Assembly (NCBI RefSeq): GCF_003963535.1
Contig: NZ_CP034539.1
Span: forward strand, 4,402,001 to 4,466,000
Source: Streptomyces cyaneochromogenes
GTDB lineage: Bacteria; Actinomycetota; Actinomycetes; Streptomycetales; Streptomycetaceae
Direction: 5' to 3'
DNA length: 64,000 nt
The notes under the pieces were generated by a model that was not told the DNA's origin, searched no databases, and saw nothing but the letters and a program-made list of their open reading frames with translations. Positions 18,076 through 27,465 of this stretch are shown here, piece after piece. The position numbers were made by a program, and so were the translations under genes. The first letter of the stretch is position 1; each line of letters opens with the position of its first letter.

Positions 18076-18867
18076 ATGACACGCGCCGGCCGCACCAGAA
18101 GCCACCGGAGCAAGAAGAAGCGCATCACCCTGGCCCTGTCCCCGCTTGTCGCCGTCGCGGTGGCCGTCCCGCTGATGAACTCGGCGGGGGCCGCCACCCC
18201 CTCCGAGGTGACCGCCGACTGCTCGGCGAACTCCGACAAGCTGGAGAACTGCGAGTTCGTCGATGTCCAGTTCAAGCGGAACAGCCTCGGGCCCAATGAA
18301 CGGGTCTCCGCGGTGACCGACAACTGCGGATCGACGAGTACCGCCTCGAAGACCTTCAACGTGAGTACGTCCGTCACCCGGACCATCCAGCTCGAGAACG
18401 GGTTCTCCACCGACTCCTCGACGATGCTCGGGAACTCCTTCTTCGAGATCGGCGGGAAGTTCGCCACGTCGGAGATCAACATCACACGTGACGACAAGAC
18501 GACCACTCTGGCGTTCAGCAGGACGGACACCGTACAGGCGGACAGCATCGGCTTCTTCATGTGGTCCGCGAAGCGTACCGATGTGAGCGGCTTCATACGG
18601 GCCACGTACAAGGAGCCACAGGACGGCCAGAAGGTGTTCTTCTCGCCGAGCGAGGGCGCCGCGAGCGTGCACGTCTTCTATCCGCAGATCCTGAAGAACG
18701 GCACCCCCGACGGGCGTCTGTGGCTGCGCAATGTGAAGTGCGGGACCCCCGAGGCCGCGGGACTGCGGAATTCCACGCGGGCCCTCAGGTCGGAACCGGC
18801 ATTCGGTGCGGGCGGCGAGAACGTCACCGACGTGGAAGTCCCGCTGTCGGAGATTCCGGCACCGTAG
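18076..18867 (+). CDS. Secreted hypothetical protein, paralogue of the upstream gene
   Basis: 263 residues. Signal peptide: a basic stretch, then a hydrophobic core ending NSAGAA. The mature protein shares the ENCEFVDVQFK / NCDFVETKF block with its upstream neighbour. It has a long Ser/Thr-rich alternating stretch (about residues 95-160) typical of amphipathic beta-hairpins. AGGAG precedes the ATG. No catalytic motif is visible. A secreted pore-forming or cell-envelope protein is possible; only the secretion and the paralogy are directly supported. Confidence 0.6.
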   Translation: MTRAGRTRSHRSKKKRITLALSPLVAVAVAVPLMNSAGAATPSEVTADCSANSDKLENCEFVDVQFKRNSLGPNERVSAVTDNCGSTSTASKTFNVSTSVTRTIQLENGFSTDSSTMLGNSFFEIGGKFATSEINITRDDKTTTLAFSRTDTVQADSIGFFMWSAKRTDVSGFIRATYKEPQDGQKVFFSPSEGAASVHVFYPQILKNGTPDGRLWLRNVKCGTPEAAGLRNSTRALRSEPAFGAGGENVTDVEVPLSEIPAP

Positions 18868-18886
18868 CCCCGAAAAATCACTGTTC

Positions 18887-19516
18887 TCAGGTGCGAAGCG
18901 CGGGCGCGGCTCCCAGCCATCGCAGGACCGCGTCCGTCCTTCCGCGTGCGTCCAGCTTGGCGTAGATGTTGCTGAGGTTGTTGCGGACGGTCTTCTCGCT
19001 CAGGCGTAATCGCAGCCCGATCTCCTGCGCGCCCAGGCCGGTCGACAGCAGGTCCATGATCTGCCGCTCGCGCGGTGACAGCGGCGCCCGCAGCCGCTCC
19101 GTCACCTGACCGCCGGCCGGCCCCCGCAGGGCACCCTCCCGCAGGGCGGCGCAGGCCGCCGGGGAGAGGTAGGTGTGCCCCACGCCGGCGCCCACGACGG
19201 CCGACGAGAGCATGCAGGTGCAGTAGTCGCCCTCGACGAGGTAGCCGGCCCCGCCGCGGAACACCTCGACGATGGTCCCGGTGTCCCGGCGGGGGCTGAT
19301 CACGATCACGGGGACGTCGGCGGCCGACAGACCGGCGAGGGCGTCCACCGGGTCGTCGCAGCACAGCACGACGGCGTCCGTGCCCTCGGGGACCCGGAAG
19401 GGCGGGTCCAGCCGCACGACGCGGCCCACGTACGGATCGTCCCGGGCCGGCCAGTCGTGCGGCCACTCGGTGCCGGAGCAGGCGATGGCGACGGAGAGTC
19501 GCTGGGAGGATCGCAC
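18887..19516 (-). CDS. LuxR (NarL-type) family transcriptional regulator
   Basis: 209 residues. The C-terminal third is a LuxR helix-turn-helix: LSPRERQIMDLLSTGLGAQEIGLRLRLSEKTVRNNLSNIYAKL. The N-terminal part follows a receiver-like outline (AVVLCC, PVIVISPRR, GAGYLVEGD) but the usual phosphoacceptor and Lys signature are unclear, so it may be an atypical or orphan regulator. No sensor kinase is adjacent. GTG start at 19516 with GGAAGGA upstream. It lies between the secreted operon and the glycosyltransferases. Confidence 0.82.
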   Translation of the reverse strand: MRSSQRLSVAIACSGTEWPHDWPARDDPYVGRVVRLDPPFRVPEGTDAVVLCCDDPVDALAGLSAADVPVIVISPRRDTGTIVEVFRGGAGYLVEGDYCTCMLSSAVVGAGVGHTYLSPAACAALREGALRGPAGGQVTERLRAPLSPRERQIMDLLSTGLGAQEIGLRLRLSEKTVRNNLSNIYAKLDARGRTDAVLRWLGAAPALRT

Positions 19517-19632
19517 TTCACGTGTCCTTCCGCCGGAGCCATGACGTCCGTACGTCCGTACATACGCGAACCGGCGTGGACATGTTCAAAGTTCAAGCTC
19601 CGGAGTTCCGCACGCCGGAGGCGATGCGCCGC

Positions 19633-20724
19633 CTACCTCTCCAGGAAGGCGAACAGCGCTTCCCACCTCTCGGCGATCTCCCGCGCCCCGTACCGCCGGA
19701 TGTTCTCCCGCGCCGCCTCCCCCATCCGCTCCCGCAGCCCCGCGTCCGACATCAGCAGGTCCAGCTTGCGGGCGAGTTCGCCGGTGTTGCCGGGGGCGGC
19801 GAGGAGGCCGTCCTCGCCGTCGTGGACGATCTCGTGGACACCGGGAGCGCAGTCGAAGGCGGCACAGGGGACGCCCATGGCCATGGCCTCCATGAGCGCG
19901 AGGGGGAAGCCCTCGCTCCGGGAGGACAGCGCGAACACCGAGCCGCCCCGCAACGCGCCCGGCACATCGCCGGTACGGCCCATCCACACCACCGAGTCGT
20001 CGAGGCCCAGGGCGGTGCACTGCTTGCGCAGGATCTCCTCGTCCTCCCCGGAGCCGTAGACCTTCAAGGCCCAGTCGGGGTGCCGGGGGGCGACCTCGGA
20101 CCAGGTGTCGAGGAGCATGTCGACGCCCTTCTCGTCGCTGAGCCGGCCGATGCTGACGACGGCCTTCCCGGTGCGCGGCGAGGGCTCGTCCGGCAGCCAG
20201 GGCACGGCGTTCGGCAGGAACGAGGCGTTGTTGAGGCCCGCGCCGATCCACAGGTCGGCGTCCTCGCGGGTGAGGACGAGCATGCGGTCGACGTCCCGGT
20301 AGTGCCGCAGGACCCGCTGGAAGCGCGAGGACCGCTTCGAGGCCTCGAAGGACTCGTGGCTCATCCCGATGACGGTCAGCCCGGCCGTGTCGGCGAGCTT
20401 GACCCACTCCATCGCCCACACCTGGGTGACGATGACGACCGCACCGGGGCGTGCGGCGCGGAACAGGCCCGTCAGCACGGTCGCCCTCTCCCGCATGCTC
20501 GCGTCGCGTGCCCGGCCGGGGCCCGGGGGCTGGCCGTCGTACAGCCGCGTGGTGGGGTAGGGGAGTTCGCCGAGGTCGTGCGGGTCGTCGGGGGTGGTGA
20601 TGCCGATGACGTGCACGCGGTGGCCGCGCTCGGTGAGGAGCCGGGCCATCTGATGCGACCAGCTGGTCACCCCGCCCAGTTCGTCCACGCTGTTGGAGAC
20701 CAGGAAGATGTCCCGCCCCGTCAT
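19633..20724 (-). CDS. Glycosyltransferase family 4
   Basis: 363 residues with the GT-B fold. The N-terminus has DELGGVTSWSHQMARLLTERGHRV. The C-terminal donor-binding half shows VSIGRLSDEKGVDMLL and the E-x7-E region SRSEGFPLALMEAMAMGVP. It transfers a sugar from a nucleotide donor, probably to a surface polymer. The ATG at 20724 overlaps the stop of the upstream gene (ATGA), so they are coupled. Acceptor unknown. Confidence 0.9.
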   Translation of the reverse strand: MTGRDIFLVSNSVDELGGVTSWSHQMARLLTERGHRVHVIGITTPDDPHDLGELPYPTTRLYDGQPPGPGRARDASMRERATVLTGLFRAARPGAVVIVTQVWAMEWVKLADTAGLTVIGMSHESFEASKRSSRFQRVLRHYRDVDRMLVLTREDADLWIGAGLNNASFLPNAVPWLPDEPSPRTGKAVVSIGRLSDEKGVDMLLDTWSEVAPRHPDWALKVYGSGEDEEILRKQCTALGLDDSVVWMGRTGDVPGALRGGSVFALSSRSEGFPLALMEAMAMGVPCAAFDCAPGVHEIVHDGEDGLLAAPGNTGELARKLDLLMSDAGLRERMGEAARENIRRYGAREIAERWEALFAFLER

Positions 20725-23630
20725 GCCTTCCTCCACTCGGCGAAGAACTCCTCGACGATGTCCCGCGCGGCCGTGCCCTTGTCGTACTCGCCGAAGTCGG
20801 CCACGAACCGCTCCCGCTCCGCCGCGTACTTGACCGTCTGCTCCTCCAGCGACGACTCCTCCAGCAGGGAGGTCAGTTCGTCCTCCGTGCGGACGACCGG
20901 GCCCGGTGCCCGTTCCAGCAGGTCGAAGTAGGTGCCGCGGCCCGTGTGCACGTACTCCTCGTAGTCATAGGGGAAGAAGAGCATCGGCCGGTCCAGCAGG
21001 GCGTAGTCGAACATCACCGACGAGTAGTCCGTGATCAGTGCGTCGGCCAGGGCGAGGAGCGGGGTCACGTCGTGGTGGTCCGACACGTCGATGACGCGGC
21101 CGCGTACGGACGGCGGGAGGACGACGTGGTTGAGGTAGTGCGCGCGGACGAGGAGGACGTACCGGTCGCCGAACTCCTCCGCGAAGCGCTCCACGTCGAA
21201 GGGCAGCTCGAAGCGGCGCCCGCCGTGCTGCCGGAAGGTGGGCGCGTACAGCAGCACCTTCTTGTCGGCCGGGATGCCCAACTCGGCCGCCAGCGGCGGG
21301 CGTTCAGCCGATTCCCGGGCTCGCACGAGTTCGTCGTTGCGCGGGTAGCCCACCCGTAGCAGCGCCTTCTCCCGGAGCCGGAAGGCGCGGGCGAGGGTGC
21401 GGACGTCGTGCTCGGAGCGGACCAGGAAGTGGTCGAAGCGGTCCAGGGAGCGCTGCTGCTCCGCCTGCTCGGGCCGGGACTTGAGCTTCCAGCCGGGTTC
21501 GTCGAAGCCCATCCGCTTGAGCGCGGAGCCGTGCCAGGTCTGGATGTACGTCGTCCCCGGGCGTTTGGTCAGCTTCAGCGGGTAGCTCTGGTTGTCGATC
21601 CAGTACTCGGCGCGGGCCAGCGCCCTGAGGTAGGGCAGCGACCAGCGGCGCACCGGCGTGGCGTCGGCGGGGAAGCCCTTCGGGCTGCCCGTGTACGACC
21701 ACACGGCCTCGAAGTCGAGCCCCTGACGGCGCATCTCCTCGTAGATCGCCCGAGGGCTGTCGCTGTACTGCCGGCCCAGATGGCTCTCGAAGACCACCAG
21801 CCGCTTCTGCACCGGCATGCGCAGGAACAGCTCGTGATAGATGCGGAGCTTGGTGTCGCCGGAGGTGGCCTTCTTGCGCAGCGCCTTCGCCTTGCGGTAG
21901 CCGGTCTTGGCCAGGCGGCCGGGGGCGCCCTGCAGGCCACGGGTGACGACGGCGTTCGCCTTCTTGTCGGGGACGAGGCGGAAGGCGAGGTGGCCCCGCG
22001 CGGACACCTGCGGCTCGATCCGGTCGGCGACGAGCCGGGTGAGGCGGGGGCGCACCGGCACCTCGCCGGAGGCCAGACCGGACCGGGCGGCGGTCAGGCG
22101 CGTCGTCGTGCGCTCGCCGTCGACGTCCAGGTGGAGGCGTACGTCCCAGACGGCGTCCACGATGCCGAGCGGGCGCAGGCCCTTCGTCAGGTCTGCCGAG
22201 GCCCCCCAGGACACGTGCGCGCCCTCGTGCCGGACCGTCGCCACCGGGAAGCGGAAGGTCTGCAGGCGAACGCCCTGCCGACGGGCGTAGAACTCCAGCT
22301 CGGCGGTGAGCCGGGCGCCGGGCGGGACGACACCGAGGGGGTTGGTGACGCGGCCCGCGAGCCGCACGGCACCGCTGCCCGCCTCGTGCCGGTACTCGGT
22401 CAGTTCGTTGCGCAGGAACAGCTTGCCGACCGGCCGGGCGTGGTAGCCGAGCGCGGTGACGTCCAGGATCCGGCGGGCGAAGGGGTCCTCGTCGATGTGC
22501 TCGGCACACCAGTAGACGCGCCCGTCGCGCTCGGCGAGCGGGGCGGAGACCTTGTCGCGGTTGGTGAGCGTGTCCACGGCCGGAAGCAGGTTGTCCCAGT
22601 CGCTCACCCGCAGCAGATACGCGCAGATGGCGTGGATGGGCTCGACCTCGTCGTAGGCGGCCGGGTCGATGGAGGCCAGGTAGGTGCGGGCGAGGGCGGC
22701 GAACTCCTGGCGGTAGGCGGCGTCCCTGAAGGGAAGGTCGCGCAGGTGCAGCACCAGGTCGTGCTTGAGGAACTTGACGTCCTTGCGGAACTTCAGCTCC
22801 GTGAGGCCCTTCTCCGCGAGCAGCGCGTCGACCCGGCGGTGGATCTCCATGCGGTGCGCGAAGTTGGCGATCTCGGCCCGGCGGTTGCTGATCGACTTGG
22901 TGCCGGCCTTCTCGGCCACGTTCCAGTCGTAGACCCGGTTCGGTATCAGCGTGATGCGGCGGGCCGCCGTGTACGCCCGGGCGGAGAAGAGCAGGTCCTC
23001 GTAGTGGATGCCGACGGGGAAGTCCAGGCCGCTGTCGACCAGGAACTCCCGGCGGTAGCACTTGTTGGTCGACAGGGTGTCGTAGACCAGCAGGTCAGGC
23101 AGCTCGGCGATGGAGTCGAGGGTGCGGGTGCGGGCGTACAGCCACGGGTACCACTTGACCTCCTTGCGGTGCCGCGAGTCGACGTGGACGCGCACGCACA
23201 TGCCGGAGACAAGGTCGGCGCCGGTGGTCTCGGCCGCGTCCAGGAAGTTGCGGCAGGCGTCGCGCTCCAGGACGTCGTCGCTGTCGAGGAAGAGGACGTA
23301 GTCGCCGCGGGCCTTGAGGATGCCGTGGTTGCGGGGTGCGCCGCAGCCGCCGCTGTTCTCGGGGAGCCGGTACGCCCGCACCCGGTCGGGGTGCTCCGCG
23401 GCGAGACGGCGGGCCACCTCGTACGAGCCGTCCGTGCTGTGGTCGTCGACGATCACGACCTCGACACCGCGCAGCGTCTGCTCCAGCACGGAGCGTACGG
23501 CCGTGGACAGCCTGGCCTCGTCGTTGTAGACGATCACGACGACGGACATGGCGACGCCGGGCACGGCGACGTCGGATATGGAGGCTCGCTGATCCGCGTC
23601 CACCTTCACCCCATTCATCCCTGTTTCCAC
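20721..23630 (-). CDS. Fusion of GT2 glycosyltransferase and CDP-glycerol glycerophosphotransferase
   Basis: 969 residues. Residues about 28-260 form a GT2 domain with VVIVYNDEARL, VIVDDHSTDGS and the metal-binding FLDSDDVLE. The middle is a beta-rich linker. The C-terminal 370 residues resemble CDP-glycerol glycerophosphotransferases (TagB/TagF-like), with TWHGSALKRMGFD, RVGYPRND, LLYAPTFR and the nucleotide-binding TDYSSVMFDYALL. It should build a poly(glycerol phosphate)-type or related wall polymer on the inner membrane face. GTG start at 23630; ATG 23618 is an alternative. Confidence 0.9.
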   Translation of the reverse strand: METGMNGVKVDADQRASISDVAVPGVAMSVVVIVYNDEARLSTAVRSVLEQTLRGVEVVIVDDHSTDGSYEVARRLAAEHPDRVRAYRLPENSGGCGAPRNHGILKARGDYVLFLDSDDVLERDACRNFLDAAETTGADLVSGMCVRVHVDSRHRKEVKWYPWLYARTRTLDSIAELPDLLVYDTLSTNKCYRREFLVDSGLDFPVGIHYEDLLFSARAYTAARRITLIPNRVYDWNVAEKAGTKSISNRRAEIANFAHRMEIHRRVDALLAEKGLTELKFRKDVKFLKHDLVLHLRDLPFRDAAYRQEFAALARTYLASIDPAAYDEVEPIHAICAYLLRVSDWDNLLPAVDTLTNRDKVSAPLAERDGRVYWCAEHIDEDPFARRILDVTALGYHARPVGKLFLRNELTEYRHEAGSGAVRLAGRVTNPLGVVPPGARLTAELEFYARRQGVRLQTFRFPVATVRHEGAHVSWGASADLTKGLRPLGIVDAVWDVRLHLDVDGERTTTRLTAARSGLASGEVPVRPRLTRLVADRIEPQVSARGHLAFRLVPDKKANAVVTRGLQGAPGRLAKTGYRKAKALRKKATSGDTKLRIYHELFLRMPVQKRLVVFESHLGRQYSDSPRAIYEEMRRQGLDFEAVWSYTGSPKGFPADATPVRRWSLPYLRALARAEYWIDNQSYPLKLTKRPGTTYIQTWHGSALKRMGFDEPGWKLKSRPEQAEQQRSLDRFDHFLVRSEHDVRTLARAFRLREKALLRVGYPRNDELVRARESAERPPLAAELGIPADKKVLLYAPTFRQHGGRRFELPFDVERFAEEFGDRYVLLVRAHYLNHVVLPPSVRGRVIDVSDHHDVTPLLALADALITDYSSVMFDYALLDRPMLFFPYDYEEYVHTGRGTYFDLLERAPGPVVRTEDELTSLLEESSLEEQTVKYAAERERFVADFGEYDKGTAARDIVEEFFAEWRKA

Positions 23631-23695
23631 CCTGTAAGCGCGATGAGCCGCTTGAGGGTCACTTCAGTAGATGTCGATGGCGCCGCCCGGGTTGC

Positions 23696-23710
23696 CTGAC
23701 GGACCGTCAG
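23696..23710. promoter_or_regulatory. CTGACG-N3-CGTCAG operator, site C
   Basis: Perfect inverted repeat (CTGACGGACCGTCAG) 63 nt upstream of the LLM gene at 23774, in the region divergent from the wall-polymer fusion gene. Confidence 0.75.
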
Positions 23711-23773
23711 CTACGACTATGTAGTCCGCGTCAGTCCACCCGCCGGACCTCGACCGCGAACGAAGGGGGCACC

Positions 23774-24697
23774 ATGCCGGCCCTGTCGTATGGCATCCAA
23801 CTCCCGGTCCAGTCGCAGAGCACGATCTACGCCGAACCCTGGGAGGCCGCCGCCGGCCCCGAGGACCTCCTCGCCGTCGCCCGCGCCGCCGACCGCGCAG
23901 GCTTCGCCTACCTCGCGAGCTGCGACCACGTCGGCATCCCGCGCCGCCTGGCGTCCGCGATGAGCACGGTCTGGTACGACCCGGTGGCCACGCTGGCCTT
24001 CCTGGCGGCGGCCACCGACCGTGTACGGCTGCTCACGCACGTCGCGGTGACGGGGCTGCGGCATCCGCTGCTCGGTGCCAAGCAGTACGCCACCCTCGAC
24101 CATCTCAGCGGCGGCCGGCTGATCCTCGGGGTCGGGGCCGGTCATGTGCGGGAGGAGTTCGAGGCGCTGGGGGTCGACTTCGAGCGGCGCGGGGTCGTGC
24201 TGGACGAGTCGATCGACGCCCTGCGGGCCGCCCTCGGGCCGGACGAGTTCCCCGAACACCACGGCAAGCTCTACGACTTCGAGGGGCTCGGCCAACGCCC
24301 GCGACCCGCTCAGGACCGTGTCCCGGTCTGGGTCGGCGGGTCGTCGCCGGCCGCCGTGCGCAGGGCCGCGCTCAAGGCGGACGGGTGGCTGCCGCAGGGC
24401 GATCCCCGGGACCGGCTGCCCGCGCAGATCGCCCGGATCCGGCGGCTCAGGCAGGAGGCCGGCATCGAAGGGCCGTATGTCATGGGCGCCATCGTCGAGC
24501 CCCTGTACGTCGGCACACCCGCCTGGGACGTCGGCCGCCGGACGCTCACCGGGCCGCCGGAGGCCCTCGCCGAGTCCCTGCGCGCCTACCGCGCGATGGG
24601 GGTGGACCAGATCCAGGTGCGGTTCCGCAGCCGGAGCCGCGCTGAACTCACCGACCAGATCGGGGCGTTCGGGGCGGAGGTGGGGGGCCTGCTGTAA
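23774..24697 (+). CDS. LLM class F420-dependent oxidoreductase (TIGR03619-like)
   Basis: 307 residues. Luciferase-like barrel with ARAADRAGFAYLASCDHV, TLDHLSGGRLILGVGAGHVREEFEALGVDF and a C-terminal PPEALAESLRAYRAMGVDQIQVRF. The pattern matches F420-dependent oxidoreductases. AAGGGGG precedes the ATG. The gene interrupts the surface-polymer cluster and carries its own CTGACG operator, so it belongs functionally with the dispersed catabolic set rather than with its neighbours. Confidence 0.88.
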   Translation: MPALSYGIQLPVQSQSTIYAEPWEAAAGPEDLLAVARAADRAGFAYLASCDHVGIPRRLASAMSTVWYDPVATLAFLAAATDRVRLLTHVAVTGLRHPLLGAKQYATLDHLSGGRLILGVGAGHVREEFEALGVDFERRGVVLDESIDALRAALGPDEFPEHHGKLYDFEGLGQRPRPAQDRVPVWVGGSSPAAVRRAALKADGWLPQGDPRDRLPAQIARIRRLRQEAGIEGPYVMGAIVEPLYVGTPAWDVGRRTLTGPPEALAESLRAYRAMGVDQIQVRFRSRSRAELTDQIGAFGAEVGGLL

Positions 24698-24728
24698 CGG
24701 CCTCAGAGGTGCGACGGCGCGGGAGCGC

Positions 24729-25685
24729 TCAGTTCCAGCCCGCCCACGCCGACGAGATCATGTCGTCCACCCCGTACCGCGCCTTCCAGCCCAGCTCCGC
24801 CGTGCTGCGGTCGGCCGAGGCGACGACCCGGGCGGGGTCGCCCGGCCGCCGGTCCACGACCACGGGGGCCAGGGCGTGGCCGGTGAGCGCGGTGATCCGG
24901 TCGATCATCTCGCGCACCGAGACGCCCTCACCGCGCCCGATGTTGAGCGTGAGGTCCGTGCCCGGTGCCTCGCGCAGGCGCCGCGCGGTCGCCACATGGG
25001 CCTCGGCCAGGTCGACGACGTGGATGTAGTCGCGGACGCAGGTGCCGTCGAGGGTGGGGTAGTCGTCGCCGAAGATGCGCGGGGGCGCGTTCTCGGTGAG
25101 CTTCTCGAAGACCATGGGGACGAGGTTGAAGACGCCGGTGTCGGCCAGTTCGGGGGTGGCCGCGCCGGCCACGTTGAAGTAGCGCAGCGATGCCGTGGAC
25201 AGGCCCGTCGCGCGGCCCGTGGCCCGGACCAGCCACTCGCCGGCGAGCTTGGTCTCGCCGTACGGCGACATCGGCGCGCACGGTGTCTCCTCCGTCACCA
25301 GGTCGACGTCCGGCATGCCGTACACCGCCGCCGAGGACGAGAAGACGAAGGACCGTACGCGGGCGGCCCCGGTCACCGCTTCCAGCAGGACGCGCAGGCC
25401 CTCGACGTTCTCCCGGTAGTAGTGCAGCGGCAGGTCGACGGACTCGCCGACCTGCTTCTTCGCCGCGAGATGGACGACGCCGGTGATCCCCTGGTCCCGG
25501 ATGACGCGTCCGAGCAGGTCACCGTCGAGCGTGGAGCCGACGACCAACGGCACGTCCTCGGGCACGCGCTCGGCGACGCCCGTGGACAGGTCGTCGTAGA
25601 CGACGGTTCGTTCGCCCGCGTCGAGCATCGCGCGCACGACATGCGCCCCGATGTAGCCGGCGCCGCCGGTGATCAGCCAAGTCAT
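24729..25685 (-). CDS. galE: UDP-glucose 4-epimerase
   Basis: 318 residues. N-terminal NAD-binding motif TGGAGYIGAH at about residues 6-15, catalytic YGETK with the preceding SSSAAVYG serine, and the substrate region NLVP...RDYIHVVDLAEAH are all present. It interconverts UDP-glucose and UDP-galactose. Located between glycosyltransferases, it probably supplies UDP-galactose for a surface polymer; a Leloir-pathway role is also possible, but no galT or galK is nearby. Confidence 0.93.
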   Translation of the reverse strand: MTWLITGGAGYIGAHVVRAMLDAGERTVVYDDLSTGVAERVPEDVPLVVGSTLDGDLLGRVIRDQGITGVVHLAAKKQVGESVDLPLHYYRENVEGLRVLLEAVTGAARVRSFVFSSSAAVYGMPDVDLVTEETPCAPMSPYGETKLAGEWLVRATGRATGLSTASLRYFNVAGAATPELADTGVFNLVPMVFEKLTENAPPRIFGDDYPTLDGTCVRDYIHVVDLAEAHVATARRLREAPGTDLTLNIGRGEGVSVREMIDRITALTGHALAPVVVDRRPGDPARVVASADRSTAELGWKARYGVDDMISSAWAGWN

Positions 25686-25745
25686 GGACGAACGGTCCCT
25701 TCCCGGGGAGGTGATGTCGTGGATGCGTGCGAGGGGATCGCGCGG

Positions 25746-27338
25746 TCAGCGGAAGAGGCGCTTGACGCGCCGTTCCACGACGTCGGCCAGGCCACGCCAG
25801 CCGGGGGCGAGCCGCACCGCGAGCGACCCCGAGTGGGTGGCGTACGGCTGCACCAGCAGCACACCGTGGCGCGCGCTCGGCAGTGCGCTCCGGCGCAGCA
25901 GCCCGGCGCCCGCGACCGCGTGGGCGGTGGTCTCCCGGTGGCTGCCGTCCTTGAAGCCCAGCCGCAGCCGCAGGTCCCAGGTGCCGCGGCCGAGCGCCGC
26001 CAGGTCCAGGGGGAACTCGGCCGACCAGGTGTCGGAGACCGTGTCGGCCGCGAGGGGCGCCGTACCGGCGAATCCCACCCGTCCGCTGTCCCGCTCCACG
26101 AGCTGCGCCTGGACGGTCGCCGGCCCCGCGTCCGCCATCCGCCCGTACAGCTCGTGCAGGCGCAGCCGGAGCGCCGTCCCGCGTACACGCGGCCGCAGTT
26201 CGGCGTCGACGGCGGCGGGCAGCAGGTGCACCGGGCGGACGAGAAGGTGGTCCAGTTCCACCTGGGGCAGGTCCGCCGACCAGACCGGGCAGCCGTCGGC
26301 GGCGCGCGCGTACGGCGGGTTCAGCCGGGCCGGGCGGGCCGCGATCTCCCTGAGCCGGCCCACGTCGCGCGGCTCCTCGGCGGCCAGCACCACGCGGGCG
26401 ACGACGCTGCCGGGCGACGGCGACGCCGCGAAGTCGCCCTCGTCGAAGGAGGCCAGGTACGCGCGGGTGAGGGTCCACCACTCGCGCCGGTACTCCGCGT
26501 CGCGCTGTCCCAGCTCGCGCGCGTACATCCGCAGCGAGTGGTCGAGGAAGCGCGCCCTGGCGGCCCGCGCCAGCCGCTTCTCCCCGGAGCCGCACAGGAT
26601 GTCGTACGACAGCTGCTCGGCCTCGATGCGGGCCCGCCAGTTGGCGATGCCGGAGCGGTCGAGGGATATGGAGAGCCGGTCCGCCGACCGGCGCACGTGC
26701 CAGAGGTACACCGGCTCCGGGACGATCGCGACGCGGGGCCCGGCGGCCAGCACCCGTGCGGTGAACACGAAGTCCTCGTACGGGAAGGCCCCCTCGGGGA
26801 AGCGGATCGCCCGCTCGCGCAGGAACGCGGTGCTGTAGAGCTTGTTGACGCAGAGCGTGTCGTGGACCAGGCGCACCCGCCGGGCCGGGTGGGTGACCAG
26901 GGTGCGCCGGGTGTACACCTTGGGCTGCCAGGGGGTCTCGCGCCCGGACGGCAGCTCCTTGCGCAGGCACAGCCCGGCCGCGACCGGGGCGTCGTCGTCC
27001 AGGGCGGCGCCCAGCAGCGCGTCGACGGCGCCCAGCGGCAGCAGGTCGTCGCTGTCCAGGAACATCACATACGGCGAGGCGGCGGCGTTCAGCCCGTCGT
27101 TGCGCGGGGTGCCGCAGCCGCCGCTGTTGACCGGGCGACGGATCACCTTCAGGCGCGGTTCCTCGGCGGCCAGGCGTTCCAGCAGCTCCCCGCTGCCGTC
27201 CGTCGAGCAGTCGTCGACGGCGATCACCTCGCGGACGGCCGGCCCCTGCGCGAGCGCCGAGCGCACCGCGTCCGCCACATGGGCGGCGTCGTCGTAGCCG
27301 ATGACGACGACGGTGACCTGCGCGCGCTGAAGAGCCAT
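25746..27338 (-). CDS. Glycosyltransferase family 2
   Basis: 530 residues. The first 230 are a GT2 domain: VVVIGYDDAAHV, VIAVDDCSTDGS, VMFLDSDDLLP, then a likely catalytic-base region FPYEDFVFTARV. The NSGGCGTPRN block closely resembles NSGGCGAPRN in the fusion gene at 20721, so the two GT2 domains are probably homologous. The C-terminal part is beta-rich with no transferase motif. Upstream of galE on the same strand, about 60 nt away. Confidence 0.88.
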   Translation of the reverse strand: MALQRAQVTVVVIGYDDAAHVADAVRSALAQGPAVREVIAVDDCSTDGSGELLERLAAEEPRLKVIRRPVNSGGCGTPRNDGLNAAASPYVMFLDSDDLLPLGAVDALLGAALDDDAPVAAGLCLRKELPSGRETPWQPKVYTRRTLVTHPARRVRLVHDTLCVNKLYSTAFLRERAIRFPEGAFPYEDFVFTARVLAAGPRVAIVPEPVYLWHVRRSADRLSISLDRSGIANWRARIEAEQLSYDILCGSGEKRLARAARARFLDHSLRMYARELGQRDAEYRREWWTLTRAYLASFDEGDFAASPSPGSVVARVVLAAEEPRDVGRLREIAARPARLNPPYARAADGCPVWSADLPQVELDHLLVRPVHLLPAAVDAELRPRVRGTALRLRLHELYGRMADAGPATVQAQLVERDSGRVGFAGTAPLAADTVSDTWSAEFPLDLAALGRGTWDLRLRLGFKDGSHRETTAHAVAGAGLLRRSALPSARHGVLLVQPYATHSGSLAVRLAPGWRGLADVVERRVKRLFR

Positions 27339-27465
27339 GTCTGCCCCGACCGAAGTGTGGTATGTGCCGATTTCTCACTTACGAGATGCTTCGCACCTCG
27401 GCCGGGAAGACGGTGCCTCTGGGGTCGGGGTTCCGTTCAGAAGTCCTTGATTACGTTTTGATTGC

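Noticed and set aside
24144..27461. 1105-residue open frame opposite galE and the GT2 gene
   Set aside because: Low-complexity Arg/Gly/Val-rich translation and complete overlap with two well-supported genes on the other strand.
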